DNA of 64,000 bases from Rhodoferax lithotrophicus (GCF_019973615.1 NZ_AP024238.1:124001-188000); one strand, 5' to 3'. Shown: positions 28,901-38,673, numbered from the stretch's first letter. Notes: a model not told the origin generated them from the sequence alone. Translations and numbers: made by a program.

Positions 28901-29401
28901 ATGACAAGTTACTCCATCCTCTTTGTGTGTACTGACAACCTGAGCCGCAGCCCCACCGCCGAAGAGGTGTTGCGTCAGAAAGCCATCCAGCATGGCCTGG
29001 CCCGCCGCGTGACGGTGGCCTCGGCCGCCACACATGACCTGAACGCTGGTGAGCCCATTGACTACCACGCTCAGAAACATGCCTTGCGGCGTGGCTATGA
29101 CCTGTCAGCCCTGCGTGTCCGGCTGATGCGCCCCGAAGACTTTGAGCGTTTTGATTTGATTCTGGCCATGCAGCAGAGCAACCTGCAGACCTTGCGCACC
29201 CGGTGCCCGCCACAGTACCAGGGCAAGTTGCAGGCCTTCACCGACTATTGCAGTGACCAGGCCAGTGCTGATGTGCCTGATCCGTTTTATGGCCAAGCCA
29301 ATGACCTTGAGCAAGTGCTTGACATCATCGAAGACGGTTGTGATGGTGTCTTACTGGAGGTCATGGATCAACTCGGCAGTGCAGATGACAAGGTTTCCTG
29401 A
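28901..29401 (+). CDS. Low-molecular-weight protein-tyrosine-phosphatase-like protein
   Basis: 166 residues. The phosphate-binding loop reads CTDNLSRSP, keeping the C-x5-R-S core although the usual GN dipeptide is altered to DN. The general acid is present in VPDPFYG. It resembles cytosolic phosphotyrosine phosphatases of the Wzb/arsenate-reductase fold. No tyrosine kinase or polysaccharide gene is near, so the substrate is open. It converges on the histidine kinase gene, with a hairpin between them. Confidence 0.88.
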   Translation: MTSYSILFVCTDNLSRSPTAEEVLRQKAIQHGLARRVTVASAATHDLNAGEPIDYHAQKHALRRGYDLSALRVRLMRPEDFERFDLILAMQQSNLQTLRTRCPPQYQGKLQAFTDYCSDQASADVPDPFYGQANDLEQVLDIIEDGCDGVLLEVMDQLGSADDKVS

Positions 29402-29424
29402 TCCTGTGGATTCGGTGAGCGTGA

Positions 29425-29442
29425 ACAGGGTCTAAACCCTGT
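29425..29442. terminator. Perfect hairpin between convergent phosphatase and kinase genes
   Basis: ACAGGGT (29425-29431) pairs with ACCCTGT (29436-29442), and GTG/CAC bases nearby extend the symmetry. It overlaps the kinase stop codon. There is no T-run, so a bidirectional terminator is plausible but not proven. Confidence 0.45.
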
Positions 29443-32059
29443 CACTGGCTGGCCCTGCGACCGGCAGCCAGACCTGAAAACAGCTGCCTTGCCCAGGTGT
29501 GCTGTTGACCTCAATGCGGCCACCGTGTTTTTTCACAATGTCAAACGACAGTGACAAACCCAGGCCGGTGCCTTTGCCAACTGGTTTGGTGGTGAAAAAA
29601 GGCTCAAAAATTCTGCTTTTAACCTCGGCGGTCATACCTATGCCGGTGTCTTGCAAACTGACCCACACCCAGCCACCTTCGATGCCGCTGCGCAAGATGA
29701 TTTGGCCATGCCCCTTCATGGCTTGGGCGGCGTTGAGCAACATGTTCAGAAAAACCTGGTTGATTTGTGCCAAATGGCAACGTACCAGCGGCAAGGGTGT
29801 CAGGTCTTTCACGATGTCCACCGTGTATTTGAGTTCGTTGCGTGCCACGTTCAGGGTGCTTTCAAGGCCAGCCAGCAGATCGGATTCCACCCAGCCTTCA
29901 TTGTCTACACGGGCGAAATCACGAAGATCAAGCACAATTTTCTTCACCCGCTCCAATCCATCGCTGGACTCACTCAGCAGGGACGGGACATCTTCTCGCA
30001 AAAAGTCCAGATCTGCCTGTATACGCGCCTGTTTCAGGATGACACCGTCCGTTGCTGAATTGGCGCTGGCACAGCGCTCATACACCCCAAGAAGGGTGAG
30101 CAGGCTTTGCATGTAAATTTTGAGCGTGCCCAGATTGGTGTTGACAAAGGCAATCGGATTGTTGATTTCATGGGCCACACCCGCCGCCAACTGCCCTACG
30201 GCAGCGAGTTTTTCAGATTGAACCAATTGCAGTTGGGAATTGAGTAATTGGCGATTGGTCGACTCCAGCTCGGTCACTTTCTCTTGCAAGGCCTTTTCGA
30301 CCCGCGCTTTGCGTGTAATCCGCCACAAGTCATTGCCTATCAGCTGCACCCGTTCCACGTCAGCGGCTTCATAGGCCCCGGTTTTATTGCCAACACCCAG
30401 AATCAAACAGACGCGGCCTTGTTCAAACACCGGAACCGACAGCAAGCGCCGCAATTCGGCATGGCCCGGCGGCAAACCACGTTTGGCGGGGTAGTTGGTG
30501 TAGTCGTTGCACACAAAAGGCTGGCGGTCACGCAAGCAGTCCACCCAAATGCCGGCCTGACTGATCGGGTAATGGGTGTCGTGTGTGGCGCTGCAGCCTT
30601 GGAGTGCCCCACGTGTCCAGGCGACCAGTTCCAGGCTCTCCTGATCTTCATTGACAAAGTGCAGAAACCCAATTTGGCTGTGCGTCAGGGTCTCGGCCAT
30701 TTCGAGCCCCATTGACAAAAATTCATGTTCTGACAGTTGGCCACTCACTTCATGTAATCGCAACATGGCACGGGTGGTTTCACTGGCTTGCTGGCGTGCC
30801 GTGACATCCATGCTGATGCCACCCAGACAGGGTTCACCTGCGGCATCGTTCACAACAAACAGACTGGTTTCGAAATGTTGTTCCCCCAAAACTTGTTCCA
30901 TCGTTTGACTGCGGCCGCTTTGCAGCAACGCATGGTCGTGGATGGTCAGGGCATCTGCCAAATCGGGTGGAAAAATCTCATGCGCAGTTTTTCCGATCAG
31001 CGTTTGAGGGTCTACACCAAGTACCTGTCCCAAAAACTTGTTGGCCATCACCACCCGCAGTTGCTTGTCTTTCAGAAACACCGTGCCCGGAATCTGGTCG
31101 ATGAAACTTTGGGTCAGCTGGTGTGCTGCCTGCAGGCTGACCTCAATACGGCAGCGTGCCGTGATGTCGTTGAAGGCCAGCAAGAAGTGCAGCTTGCCAC
31201 CGATGCTGATAGGGCTGCAAAACACTTCCAGGTCCAATGTCTGCGTGTCAGACACCGGGTACTTGACCGTAAACTGGGCCGGTTGGTCTGCCTGGTTTTC
31301 CAGCCTGTCCAGCACGTCCACCAGCGCAGGGTTGGCCTGTAGACTGGCCCGATTCAAGCCACTGCCAGCGGTCAGGGGCACATGGTCAAGCTGGAAGAAA
31401 TTCACCGCCTTGATGTTGGCATCCACCACCCGCATCGGATGTGGGTCGACCACCAGCATCGGCATGGAACTGCTGGCAAACAGGGCGTTGTAACGTACTT
31501 CACTTTCCTGCAAGGCAAATTCAATTTGCTGATGCCGGGAGACGTGTGCAAAGGCCTCCATGGTGCGGCTGATGTTGTCCGCCAGTTGTGTCAACAGCCG
31601 TCGGGCGGTTTTGTCAAAGGTCTGACCTGTTTTGGCGAACAGGAACATGGCAGCCACCGGTCCGTGGCTGGTGGTCAGGGGAATCACCGCTGCCGATTTC
31701 CAGTTGTACTGGCGGGCCAAACTGGTCAACGAGGTTGCGGCTGCGTCGTTCAAAAGGTCGTTGCACCACAAGGGGCGGTTTTCCGACACGCTGCGAAACA
31801 CCTGATCCATAGGCGCATGCACTACATCTTCCATCGGCTGCCCGGCATGTGCTTGTAACTTGAAACCACGGGTGGAGGTATCCATCAGGCTGATCCACAG
31901 GGTGTCGAACACGCCTGACTGAATGCCAAATTGGCAAACCGATTCAAACAAGGATGTTTGCCCGGTGCTGTGAATGATGGCACTGTGACATTCCAGGGCC
32001 ATGGCATACAGCCTGACCATGCGTTGGGGGAAGTCTTCCGGCGTGGAGGGGCGGTTCAT
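29432..32059 (-). CDS. Soluble GAF-PAS-PAS-GAF sensor histidine kinase
   Basis: 875 residues with no membrane helix. GAF-like domain near 30-165, two PAS domains near 185-310 and 320-440 (PGTVFLKDKQLRVVMANKFL), second GAF near 455-600 (SQIGFLHFVNEDQESLELV), then HisKA with the phospho-His in GVAHEINNPIAFVN and HATPase motifs DTGIGM and GTGLGLSLSFDIVKKHGG. It overlaps the start side of the upstream kinase gene by 4 bases, so the two kinases are made together. No receiver is encoded in the same pair; the NarL-type regulator upstream may be the partner. Confidence 0.9.
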   Translation of the reverse strand: MNRPSTPEDFPQRMVRLYAMALECHSAIIHSTGQTSLFESVCQFGIQSGVFDTLWISLMDTSTRGFKLQAHAGQPMEDVVHAPMDQVFRSVSENRPLWCNDLLNDAAATSLTSLARQYNWKSAAVIPLTTSHGPVAAMFLFAKTGQTFDKTARRLLTQLADNISRTMEAFAHVSRHQQIEFALQESEVRYNALFASSSMPMLVVDPHPMRVVDANIKAVNFFQLDHVPLTAGSGLNRASLQANPALVDVLDRLENQADQPAQFTVKYPVSDTQTLDLEVFCSPISIGGKLHFLLAFNDITARCRIEVSLQAAHQLTQSFIDQIPGTVFLKDKQLRVVMANKFLGQVLGVDPQTLIGKTAHEIFPPDLADALTIHDHALLQSGRSQTMEQVLGEQHFETSLFVVNDAAGEPCLGGISMDVTARQQASETTRAMLRLHEVSGQLSEHEFLSMGLEMAETLTHSQIGFLHFVNEDQESLELVAWTRGALQGCSATHDTHYPISQAGIWVDCLRDRQPFVCNDYTNYPAKRGLPPGHAELRRLLSVPVFEQGRVCLILGVGNKTGAYEAADVERVQLIGNDLWRITRKARVEKALQEKVTELESTNRQLLNSQLQLVQSEKLAAVGQLAAGVAHEINNPIAFVNTNLGTLKIYMQSLLTLLGVYERCASANSATDGVILKQARIQADLDFLREDVPSLLSESSDGLERVKKIVLDLRDFARVDNEGWVESDLLAGLESTLNVARNELKYTVDIVKDLTPLPLVRCHLAQINQVFLNMLLNAAQAMKGHGQIILRSGIEGGWVWVSLQDTGIGMTAEVKSRIFEPFFTTKPVGKGTGLGLSLSFDIVKKHGGRIEVNSTPGQGSCFQVWLPVAGPASDRV

Positions 32060-34227
32060 GAAGTCCCGGGCACATGTGCCCGTCCTGCGGTGGTGCTGTC
32101 TGGGGTAAATCGTACGGAAAAACGGGCCCCCGTCGTGCCTTCAGCGCCTGGGTGAATGTCCAGCACGCTGCCTAACTGGCGTGACAGATCGGTTGCCAAC
32201 TGCAAGCCGAGGGATTGATCACGCAGTTGCTCAAAATTCACAGGCAAACCCACACCGTTGTCACTGACGCACAGACACCAGGTTGGGCCACCTGCTTGAG
32301 GCGCGTCTACCGGCTGCAGTCTGACAGACACTTCGCCCTGGCGCCCATCGGGGAAGGCGTGTTTCAGACTGTTGGAAATCAGTTCATTCACCAACAAGCC
32401 ACAGGGGGTTGCCATGTCCATGCTGACGTGTACCGCATTCAACATCAACTGCAATTGCACGGTGCCATGGGATTGCGCCCGGAACGCCTGTGTCGCGAGC
32501 TGTTTGAGGTAGTCGGCCAAATTCACCGAGGCAAAGATGCCACTGCGGTACAGCGTTTCGTGCAGCAACGCCATGGAGCGAATCCGCCCCTGCATTTCAC
32601 CCAGCACCGCCTGGGTGTCCGGCTGGCTGCTGCGTCCGGCCTCCAGGCGCAGCAGGCTGGTGATGACTTGCAGGTTGTTTTTGACGCGGTGGTGAACCTC
32701 GTTGAGCAAGGCCACTTTGTCGCGCAGGCTGGACTGGAGCGCGTTATCGGCTTGTTTGCGCTCGGTGATGTCCAAAAATATCCATAAGGTGTCCTCGGAT
32801 GTGCTTTGAAGCAAGGCCCCGCTCAGGTCGGCCCAATACGGGCTGCCATCCTTGCGCTTGAGCTCTGTCTGGGTGTGGAAAACCTTGCCCGCCCGCATGG
32901 GGTAGGCGGCTTGAGCCAGGGCTTGGTAGGCCTCGTCGCTGGGGTAGTGCATCCGGGTGGATTGACCCACCAGCTCATCCAGCGGGTAGCCTGTCATGTG
33001 GACAAACGCCGGGTTGGCCCATTGCACGACACGTTGGGTCACCCTCACAATGCCGATCATGTTGTTGCTGAGCATGGCATTTTGTTCACTCACCAACTGG
33101 TCGAGCTGCGCTTGCTTGTTGCGCAAAACGACATCACGCTTGCCCAAGGTTTTCAGCAGCTGATTGAAGCCAGCAATCAGCTGGCCAATTTCGTCGTTCA
33201 TGGTAATCGGCAGCTCAGCCGGGAACTGCGAATTTTCAGGCAATGCTGCCAGGGCGGCGGCGGTGTTGACCAAGGGAGCGAGCTGGCGCCGCAGTACCCA
33301 CCAGGTGAGTGAGGCGGTGAATAAGGTCATGAATCCAATCGCCAACCACATGCGCTGTTGCAGCGCCTTGATAGGGGCAAAGGCCTCTACGGTTGGTATG
33401 TGTGCGGCCGCATACCAGTTGGCCACCGGAATACTCATGGCTGCCACCAGTACCTCTTCGCCAGCGGGTGTGGTGCCGATACCGGCACCTTCAAAGCCGG
33501 CGACAAACCGATCCTCCATGGTGTTGACACCGGGTGGCGGCAGCGTCTGCATCGCGCTGCGCTTGTGGGTACCGGTCACGATCATGCGCTGTTCCCGGCT
33601 GACCAACACATAGTTGCCGGTATGGCCCTGGTGGCCGCCGATGATTTTGTCGAAAAAATTGAAATCGACCAGGTTGATAACGCCGGCCAGTGTGCCAATA
33701 ACCTTGCCCTTGGGGTCAAAAATGGGGGCCATGATGGCGATCATCGGGGTCTGCCGTTGCTTGTCCAGGGTGACTGGACTGATGCCTGATTTACCTTGTG
33801 CCATCACCAGTGCCATGGGGTGACGGTCCATGAAATGCACACCTGTGTGCTGCATGAACGCAGGCACCGATGCCACCGCCGTGCCATCGCCCCGAGTGAC
33901 CAATGTGCCGGCATTAAACATGCCCTGTAGCACGCGATGATCTGCCAAATGCTGTTGCAATGCGGATGTATTGGCCAGCAATGCAGGGCTGATACCTGCT
34001 GCCGCCAGCTCGACGTTGTGCAGGCGGTCAGACAACTCCTGGTTCACCTCGGCGGCGACAATGGTGGCAATTGAGAATTGCTGCTGTTCCAGCATGGTGA
34101 GCATGTCTTCGCGCAGCATGTGGGCTGTCCACACCGTGACGATGGTCATGCCCATCACAAAAATACCGAGGGTAAGCAGGGTAACCTTGGTTTTGAGAGA
34201 TCCCCATTGGAACGTGGGCAGCTTCAT
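32056..34227 (-). CDS. Cache-HAMP-PAS sensor histidine kinase of the HisKA_2 type
   Basis: 723 residues. TM near 17-40, large periplasmic dCache-like sensor near 45-300 (PIFDPKGKVIGTLAGVINL), TM near 300-320, HAMP, PAS near 390-490 (GYPLDELVGQSTRM, DITERKQ), then a HisKA_2 dimerisation helix with EVHHRVKNNLQVITSLLRLE and an HATPase domain (LLVNELISNSLKHAFPDG, DNGVGLP). HisKA_2 kinases often signal through regulators lacking a DNA-binding domain. The Cache domain suggests sensing of a small extracellular molecule. Separated by 103 bases from the upstream regulator gene. Confidence 0.9.
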   Translation of the reverse strand: MKLPTFQWGSLKTKVTLLTLGIFVMGMTIVTVWTAHMLREDMLTMLEQQQFSIATIVAAEVNQELSDRLHNVELAAAGISPALLANTSALQQHLADHRVLQGMFNAGTLVTRGDGTAVASVPAFMQHTGVHFMDRHPMALVMAQGKSGISPVTLDKQRQTPMIAIMAPIFDPKGKVIGTLAGVINLVDFNFFDKIIGGHQGHTGNYVLVSREQRMIVTGTHKRSAMQTLPPPGVNTMEDRFVAGFEGAGIGTTPAGEEVLVAAMSIPVANWYAAAHIPTVEAFAPIKALQQRMWLAIGFMTLFTASLTWWVLRRQLAPLVNTAAALAALPENSQFPAELPITMNDEIGQLIAGFNQLLKTLGKRDVVLRNKQAQLDQLVSEQNAMLSNNMIGIVRVTQRVVQWANPAFVHMTGYPLDELVGQSTRMHYPSDEAYQALAQAAYPMRAGKVFHTQTELKRKDGSPYWADLSGALLQSTSEDTLWIFLDITERKQADNALQSSLRDKVALLNEVHHRVKNNLQVITSLLRLEAGRSSQPDTQAVLGEMQGRIRSMALLHETLYRSGIFASVNLADYLKQLATQAFRAQSHGTVQLQLMLNAVHVSMDMATPCGLLVNELISNSLKHAFPDGRQGEVSVRLQPVDAPQAGGPTWCLCVSDNGVGLPVNFEQLRDQSLGLQLATDLSRQLGSVLDIHPGAEGTTGARFSVRFTPDSTTAGRAHVPGTS

Positions 34228-34242
34228 GGGATGTTCAAGGAA

Positions 34243-34304
34243 TCAATTAGCTATAAAAATAAGAGTTACCTGCGCAGTATTTACGGGCGCTATAGCATGA
34301 TTTT
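34243..34304. repeat. Possible diverged copy of the dispersed repeat (intergenic)
   Basis: AT-rich stretch with AGCTATAAAAATAAGAG, CTGCGCAG and GGGCGCTATAGC. It resembles the repeat family only weakly. It lies between the NarL-type regulator gene and the Cache kinase gene and may hold the promoter of the latter. Confidence 0.3.
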
Positions 34305-34330
34305 CTCCACACCTTCGGTCATCACCCTGA

Positions 34331-34978
34331 TTAGCTGCTGACCAAGCCTACACGCATGGCGTAACGCACCAGGCCAGCGACTTCATGAATGTCGAGCTGT
34401 TTCATCAGTTGACTGCGGTGGGTATCCACGGTTTTCACCGACAGATCCAGACGGCGTGCAATTTCCTTGGTGCTGAGCCCTTCGGCAATGAGCTTGAGCA
34501 CTTCGCTTTGGCGTGCCGTCAAAGCGGCTTGCTCCGGTTCGTCGCGGCGCAGGCGCTTGACATAGTCATTCACCACACCACCAGAAACGGCGGGGCTGAG
34601 GTAGGTTTCACCACGCAGAACGGCTTGGATGGCCAGCTCAAGCTCCATCAGGGCCGCATCTTTCAGGAGATAAGCCACCGCGCCATGGCACAGTGCCTTG
34701 CGTACATATTCTTCGTTTTGATGCATGGACAGAATCAGCACACGAATGTCCGGCATGGTGCGCATCAATCGTTCGGTGGCTTCAAGGCCATTGAGGCCTG
34801 GCATGGCAATGTCCATCAACACCAGATCAGGCTTGTGCTGAGCGGCCAGATCAAGCAGCTCCAGACCGCTCCCGGCTTCTCCCACAACGGTTATGTCGGG
34901 CATGGATTCGAGTATTTTTTTAAGACCCGCCCGCACCAAGGTATGGTCGTCAGCCAGCAGCACACGCACGGTGGTCAT
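34331..34978 (-). CDS. NarL/LuxR-family response regulator
   Basis: 215 residues. Receiver domain with LLADDHTLVRAGL, phospho-Asp in LVLMDIAMPG and Lys in AYLLKDA. The C-terminal LuxR-type helix-turn-helix reads LTARQSEVLKLIAEGLSTKEIARRL, then SVKTVDTHRSQLMKQL. Its start overlaps the upstream REC-HisKA_3 gene by 4 bases, marking that kinase as the cognate partner. The two downstream kinases on the same strand may also feed into it. Confidence 0.93.
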   Translation of the reverse strand: MTTVRVLLADDHTLVRAGLKKILESMPDITVVGEAGSGLELLDLAAQHKPDLVLMDIAMPGLNGLEATERLMRTMPDIRVLILSMHQNEEYVRKALCHGAVAYLLKDAALMELELAIQAVLRGETYLSPAVSGGVVNDYVKRLRRDEPEQAALTARQSEVLKLIAEGLSTKEIARRLDLSVKTVDTHRSQLMKQLDIHEVAGLVRYAMRVGLVSS

Positions 34979-36048
34979 GGACGCTCCTCCAGATTGCGCC
35001 AGGGCGCGCGCAGTTGAACGGTACAGCCTTGGCCAAGGGCCGACACCACGCTGAGCTGCCCACCCAGCAAGGTGGCGCGCTCCTGCATACCCAACACGCC
35101 CAAACTGCCACCTGCCGTGGCACGTTCTTGCATGGCGGCAAGATCAAAGCCAAGGCCGTCGTCCTGGACACACAGCAACAAATCAGTGCCGTCGCGGCGC
35201 AGGCTGATCGCCACACGCTTGGCCTGGGCGTGGCGGCTGATATTGGTCAACGCTTCCTGAACGATGCGAAAACAAGCGGTTTCAATCTCTGGAGCCAGTC
35301 GCACCTGTGTGCGCTCGTGGTGAAAAGATACCTCCAGTCCGCTACGGCTGGCGCTTTGTTCGGCCATCCATTTCAACGCCGGGGCCAGCCCCAGATCGTC
35401 AAGCATCGAGGGGCGCAAGCCGGTGGCCAGGTGGCGCACCTGCTTCAGGGCCTCTTCGACAATGCGCAGGTTTTCGGCATAGAGTTCAGGTGGAGCGCGG
35501 TCTTTGAAACGCTCACCCAATTGCAAATTGATTTTGATAGCGGTGAGTGATTGGCCTAACTCGTCATGTAATTCAATGGCCACACGGCGGCGCTCTTGTT
35601 CCTGAACTTCGAGCACACGCTGGGACAAGGCTTTGAGCTGTCGGGTACTGGTTCGCAAACGGGCTTCAGCCTGGTGTTTGTATAACGCCATAGCCAGCAC
35701 GGTGCCGAGTTCACGCTCAGAAAAGGGCTTCAGGATGTAACCAAAAGGCTCGGTGAGTTTGGCCCGCGCCAATATATCGTCCGCAGAAAAGGCAGTTAAA
35801 AACACCACAGGCAAGCCGAGCTGGGTGCGAATGGCTTTTGCCGCTTCAATGCCGTCCATCGTGCCTGCGAGCTGGATGTCCATCAGCACAAGATCGGGCT
35901 TTAATTCGGTGGCCTGTGTGATGGCCTCTTCACCCATGGAGGCCCCACCCACCGGTAGATAGCCCAAGGTGACTAACTGCTGCTCAATATCTCGGGCAAC
36001 AATCAGTTCGTCTTCAACAACAAGAACACGAGGGCATGGTGTCGGCAT
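34975..36048 (-). CDS. Receiver plus HisKA_3 histidine kinase (NarX-like transmitter)
   Basis: 357 residues. It begins with a complete receiver domain (VVEDELIVARDIEQQL, Asp in LVLMDIQLAG, Lys in YILKPFSERE). After a coiled linker comes the HisKA_3 box ERRRVAIELHDELGQSLTAIK and HATPase (CFRIVQEALTNISRHAQ, DDGLGFD, GVLGMQERATLLGG). The receiver-first order means the kinase is itself probably controlled by phosphorylation from another kinase, perhaps one of the two downstream. It would then phosphorylate the NarL-type regulator, forming a short phosphorelay. No membrane segment. Confidence 0.9.
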   Translation of the reverse strand: MPTPCPRVLVVEDELIVARDIEQQLVTLGYLPVGGASMGEEAITQATELKPDLVLMDIQLAGTMDGIEAAKAIRTQLGLPVVFLTAFSADDILARAKLTEPFGYILKPFSERELGTVLAMALYKHQAEARLRTSTRQLKALSQRVLEVQEQERRRVAIELHDELGQSLTAIKINLQLGERFKDRAPPELYAENLRIVEEALKQVRHLATGLRPSMLDDLGLAPALKWMAEQSASRSGLEVSFHHERTQVRLAPEIETACFRIVQEALTNISRHAQAKRVAISLRRDGTDLLLCVQDDGLGFDLAAMQERATAGGSLGVLGMQERATLLGGQLSVVSALGQGCTVQLRAPWRNLEERP

Positions 36049-36120
36049 GGCAATGGATGTCCTCAGTGGAGACTTTCGGCGTGGGTGGGAAAGTGTAGCG
36101 GGACTGATTTTGCCTGTGGC

Positions 36121-38049
36121 CTAAGTTTTGTGTGCGGTTGATCTGGCTTCTTGCGGAGTTTCATAAATGTGAGCAGCCAAGCCTCTCTGTTCAAGCGCTT
36201 CACCCAGTTTTAATCGCATAAAAGCACTGGTGGTATAGCGTGATACATCGGTGTAATAGGCATCGCTGAGCACTTTGACCATGGCGGCGTAGTCGTCCAC
36301 CACCGCCTCATCAATCTGGAAGTTGTCGTAATTGACCACCACGGCAATTTTTTTGCCCAGCGGTTCACACAAATCGCGCGCGGCCTGGGCAATGTCTTGC
36401 ACATCCTTGAGGCTATGGACTTTCAAGCCCTGGAAGTTGTAATAGGCAATGCCTTGTTTGGTATCAAACTGCATGCGATCCACCAGGCTGATGGACAGCA
36501 GGGTGTCGTTCAGGCGCATGACCTCGGGGGCAAAAATCCGCGCATCCATGGCTTGCGGGTGGTTGATGATGGGTTTGAAATCCATGTGCGCCAGGATGTC
36601 GCGTTCAATGTCAATGCCCGGGGCCACCTCGATCAGCTCCAGCCCCTGTGCCGTCAGCTTGAAGACACAACGCTCCGTGACATACAGCACGGTTTTGCCC
36701 GCTTTGGCCGCATAGGGGCCGCTGAAGGTCACTTGCTCAATGTGCTGGACAAACTTGTGTGCCCGCCCTTCCTGCAAGATGCGCACTTGTCCGTCTTGCA
36801 GTGCAACTTTCAAGCCTCCGGCCGTGAAGGTACCAACAAACACCACTGTGCGGCTGTTTTGCGTGATGTTGATAAAACCGCCTGCCCCCGCCAGTTTGGG
36901 GCCGAAGCGGCTGACGTTGATGCTGCCAGAGGGGTCGCACTCGGCCAGTCCGAGGCAGGCCAGATCGAGCCCGCCACCATCGTAAAAGTCGAACTGTTGG
37001 TTCATGTCAATCACCGCATCCGGGTTGGTCGCCGCACCAAAGTAGAGGCCGGAAGCCGGCATGCCGCCAATCACACCAGGCTCGGCGGTGAGCGTCATGA
37101 ATTTCAGGATTTTTTCTTCATTGGCCACGGCGGCCACACCCTCGGGCATACCAATGCCCAGGTTGACCACCGCATTTGGTTTGAGCTCAAACGCGGCACG
37201 GCGGGCAATCACTTTGCGTTCATCCAGCGGCATGGGCTCCAGCGCGTCCAGCGGTACCCGTACTTCAGCAGAAAAAGCCGGGTTGTAACCACCGCCCAGG
37301 TTTTGCAGATGGTTTTCAGGCTGGGCCAGCACCACACAATCCACCAGAATGCCGGGCACTTTGACGTGGCGCGGGTTCAGCGAACCACGTTCCACAATGC
37401 GTTCGACCTGGGCAATCACCAGGCCGCCGCTGTTTTTGGTGGCGGTGGCAATCGCCAGCACGTCTTGTGTCAAGACTTCTCGCTCCAGCGTCAGATTGCC
37501 CTCGGCATCGGCGCTGGTGGCCCGGATGAAGGCCACGGAGATCGGTATGGCTTTGTAAAACAAAAGCTCTTCCCCGCCCAGGCTGACCACACTGACCAGG
37601 TCTTCGGTCGTTTTGCTGCCAATCTTGCCGCCTTCCAGTCGGGGATCCACAAAAGTGCCCAAACCCACTTTGGATACCGTGCCGGGCAGGCCACATGCGA
37701 TGTCGCGGTACATGTGCGAGATCACGCCCAGCGGCAGGTTGTAGGCCTCAATCTGGTTACTCAGAGCCAATTTGCCCAACTGGGGCAGCATGCCGTAGTG
37801 GCCACCCACGGCGCGTTTGATCAAACCGGTGTGTGCCAGCCGGTTGGCTCCGCCCTGTGCCGAATCCCCTGGCCCACCGCCAAACAGCAGGGTCAGGTCA
37901 CGTGGGGCTGCGGTGTCAAGAAAGCGTTTTTCCAGCGCCAGAATAAGTTCAACGGGCACCCCATTGGCACCAAACCCCGAGCAACACAAGGTGTCACCAT
38001 CACGCAAGAGAGCAATGGCCTGGGCTGCAGAAACTACTTTTTTACGCAT
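36121..38049 (-). CDS. Fused alpha/beta acyl-CoA:acetate/3-ketoacid CoA-transferase with a C-terminal extension
   Basis: Start at the second of two adjacent ATGs (38049), 6 bases from GGAG; ATG 38052 is the alternative. About 642 residues. Family I CoA-transferase with both halves in one chain, like YdiF/propionate CoA-transferase. The alpha part has GDTLCCSGFGANGVP and the beta part has the catalytic Glu in NLGIGMPEGVAAVA, then ITQNSRTVVFVGTFTAGGLK. The known single-chain enzymes are about 520 residues. Here roughly 110 more follow (from about 520), with a pattern NYDNFQIDEAVVDDYAAM that I cannot assign. Acyl-CoA substrate unknown. Confidence 0.88.
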   Translation of the reverse strand: MRKKVVSAAQAIALLRDGDTLCCSGFGANGVPVELILALEKRFLDTAAPRDLTLLFGGGPGDSAQGGANRLAHTGLIKRAVGGHYGMLPQLGKLALSNQIEAYNLPLGVISHMYRDIACGLPGTVSKVGLGTFVDPRLEGGKIGSKTTEDLVSVVSLGGEELLFYKAIPISVAFIRATSADAEGNLTLEREVLTQDVLAIATATKNSGGLVIAQVERIVERGSLNPRHVKVPGILVDCVVLAQPENHLQNLGGGYNPAFSAEVRVPLDALEPMPLDERKVIARRAAFELKPNAVVNLGIGMPEGVAAVANEEKILKFMTLTAEPGVIGGMPASGLYFGAATNPDAVIDMNQQFDFYDGGGLDLACLGLAECDPSGSINVSRFGPKLAGAGGFINITQNSRTVVFVGTFTAGGLKVALQDGQVRILQEGRAHKFVQHIEQVTFSGPYAAKAGKTVLYVTERCVFKLTAQGLELIEVAPGIDIERDILAHMDFKPIINHPQAMDARIFAPEVMRLNDTLLSISLVDRMQFDTKQGIAYYNFQGLKVHSLKDVQDIAQAARDLCEPLGKKIAVVVNYDNFQIDEAVVDDYAAMVKVLSDAYYTDVSRYTTSAFMRLKLGEALEQRGLAAHIYETPQEARSTAHKT

Positions 38050-38052
38050 CAT

Positions 38053-38352
38053 TCACTCCGTGGGGTTTTTAAGCATTTGACTTTAGCACCGCAGTAAGGA
38101 TCAGTGATGTGGCATTTCCTTGATCTGCGACAAGTATTTGCTGTTTTTTTGGGGCCTGTAAACCACACCTGTTTGTGACAAACCCCAGGTCATTTGGAAG
38201 CATTTGTAACGGATGTCGCGTGAAGAGCCCAGGCGTTACGTTTGCCGCAAAACCGTCAAAACCTTCAGATATGGTGATGCCACATCGATGTCTGAGGGGC
38301 GTTTGCCATCCCTTGATCCCTTGGCTTTGGGTTTTATTTTTGGAGTTTTCCC
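38053..38352. other. 300-base intergenic region between divergent genes
   Basis: Separates the CoA-transferase gene from the small secreted gene at 38353. It must carry both promoters. GGAG at 38341-38344 serves as the ribosome-binding site of the downstream gene. No further structure stood out. Confidence 0.4.
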
Positions 38353-38673
38353 ATGAACAAATTTTTCTCTCCCTGGCTGCTTGCCCTGGTTGGTGTTGCT
38401 GCTACGCAAAGCAGCCTGGCACAAAGTGATCCATCCGCGCCTGTGAGTACCGTGCCTGTGATTCAGGCTGCGGCAACGCATCCGGTGACCCCCGTGATGA
38501 CGCATGATGTGGCAACCATGATCAAGCTCAGTCACCAAGCCCAGGCTCAATACCGACGAACCGGAAGTTCGCAAGATCTGGCTCGTGTGAACGCCATGCG
38601 CCATGAGCTGGCCAGCCTTGGTTTTGGGCGTGCCACCCAGCCAGCACCCGCCGTGATGACAGATACACCATAG
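38353..38673 (+). CDS. Small secreted hypothetical protein
   Basis: 106 residues, preceded by TTTTGGAGTTTTCCC. Signal peptide MNKFFSPWLLALVGVAATQS-SLAQ. The mature chain is Ala/Pro/Thr-rich and then helical (IKLSHQAQAQYRRTGSSQDLARVNAMRHEL). No family recognised. Confidence 0.6.
   Translation: MNKFFSPWLLALVGVAATQSSLAQSDPSAPVSTVPVIQAAATHPVTPVMTHDVATMIKLSHQAQAQYRRTGSSQDLARVNAMRHELASLGFGRATQPAPAVMTDTP

Noticed and set aside
36397..38097. 566-residue plus-strand ORF
   Set aside because: Antisense to the CoA-transferase gene, which carries its catalytic motif.
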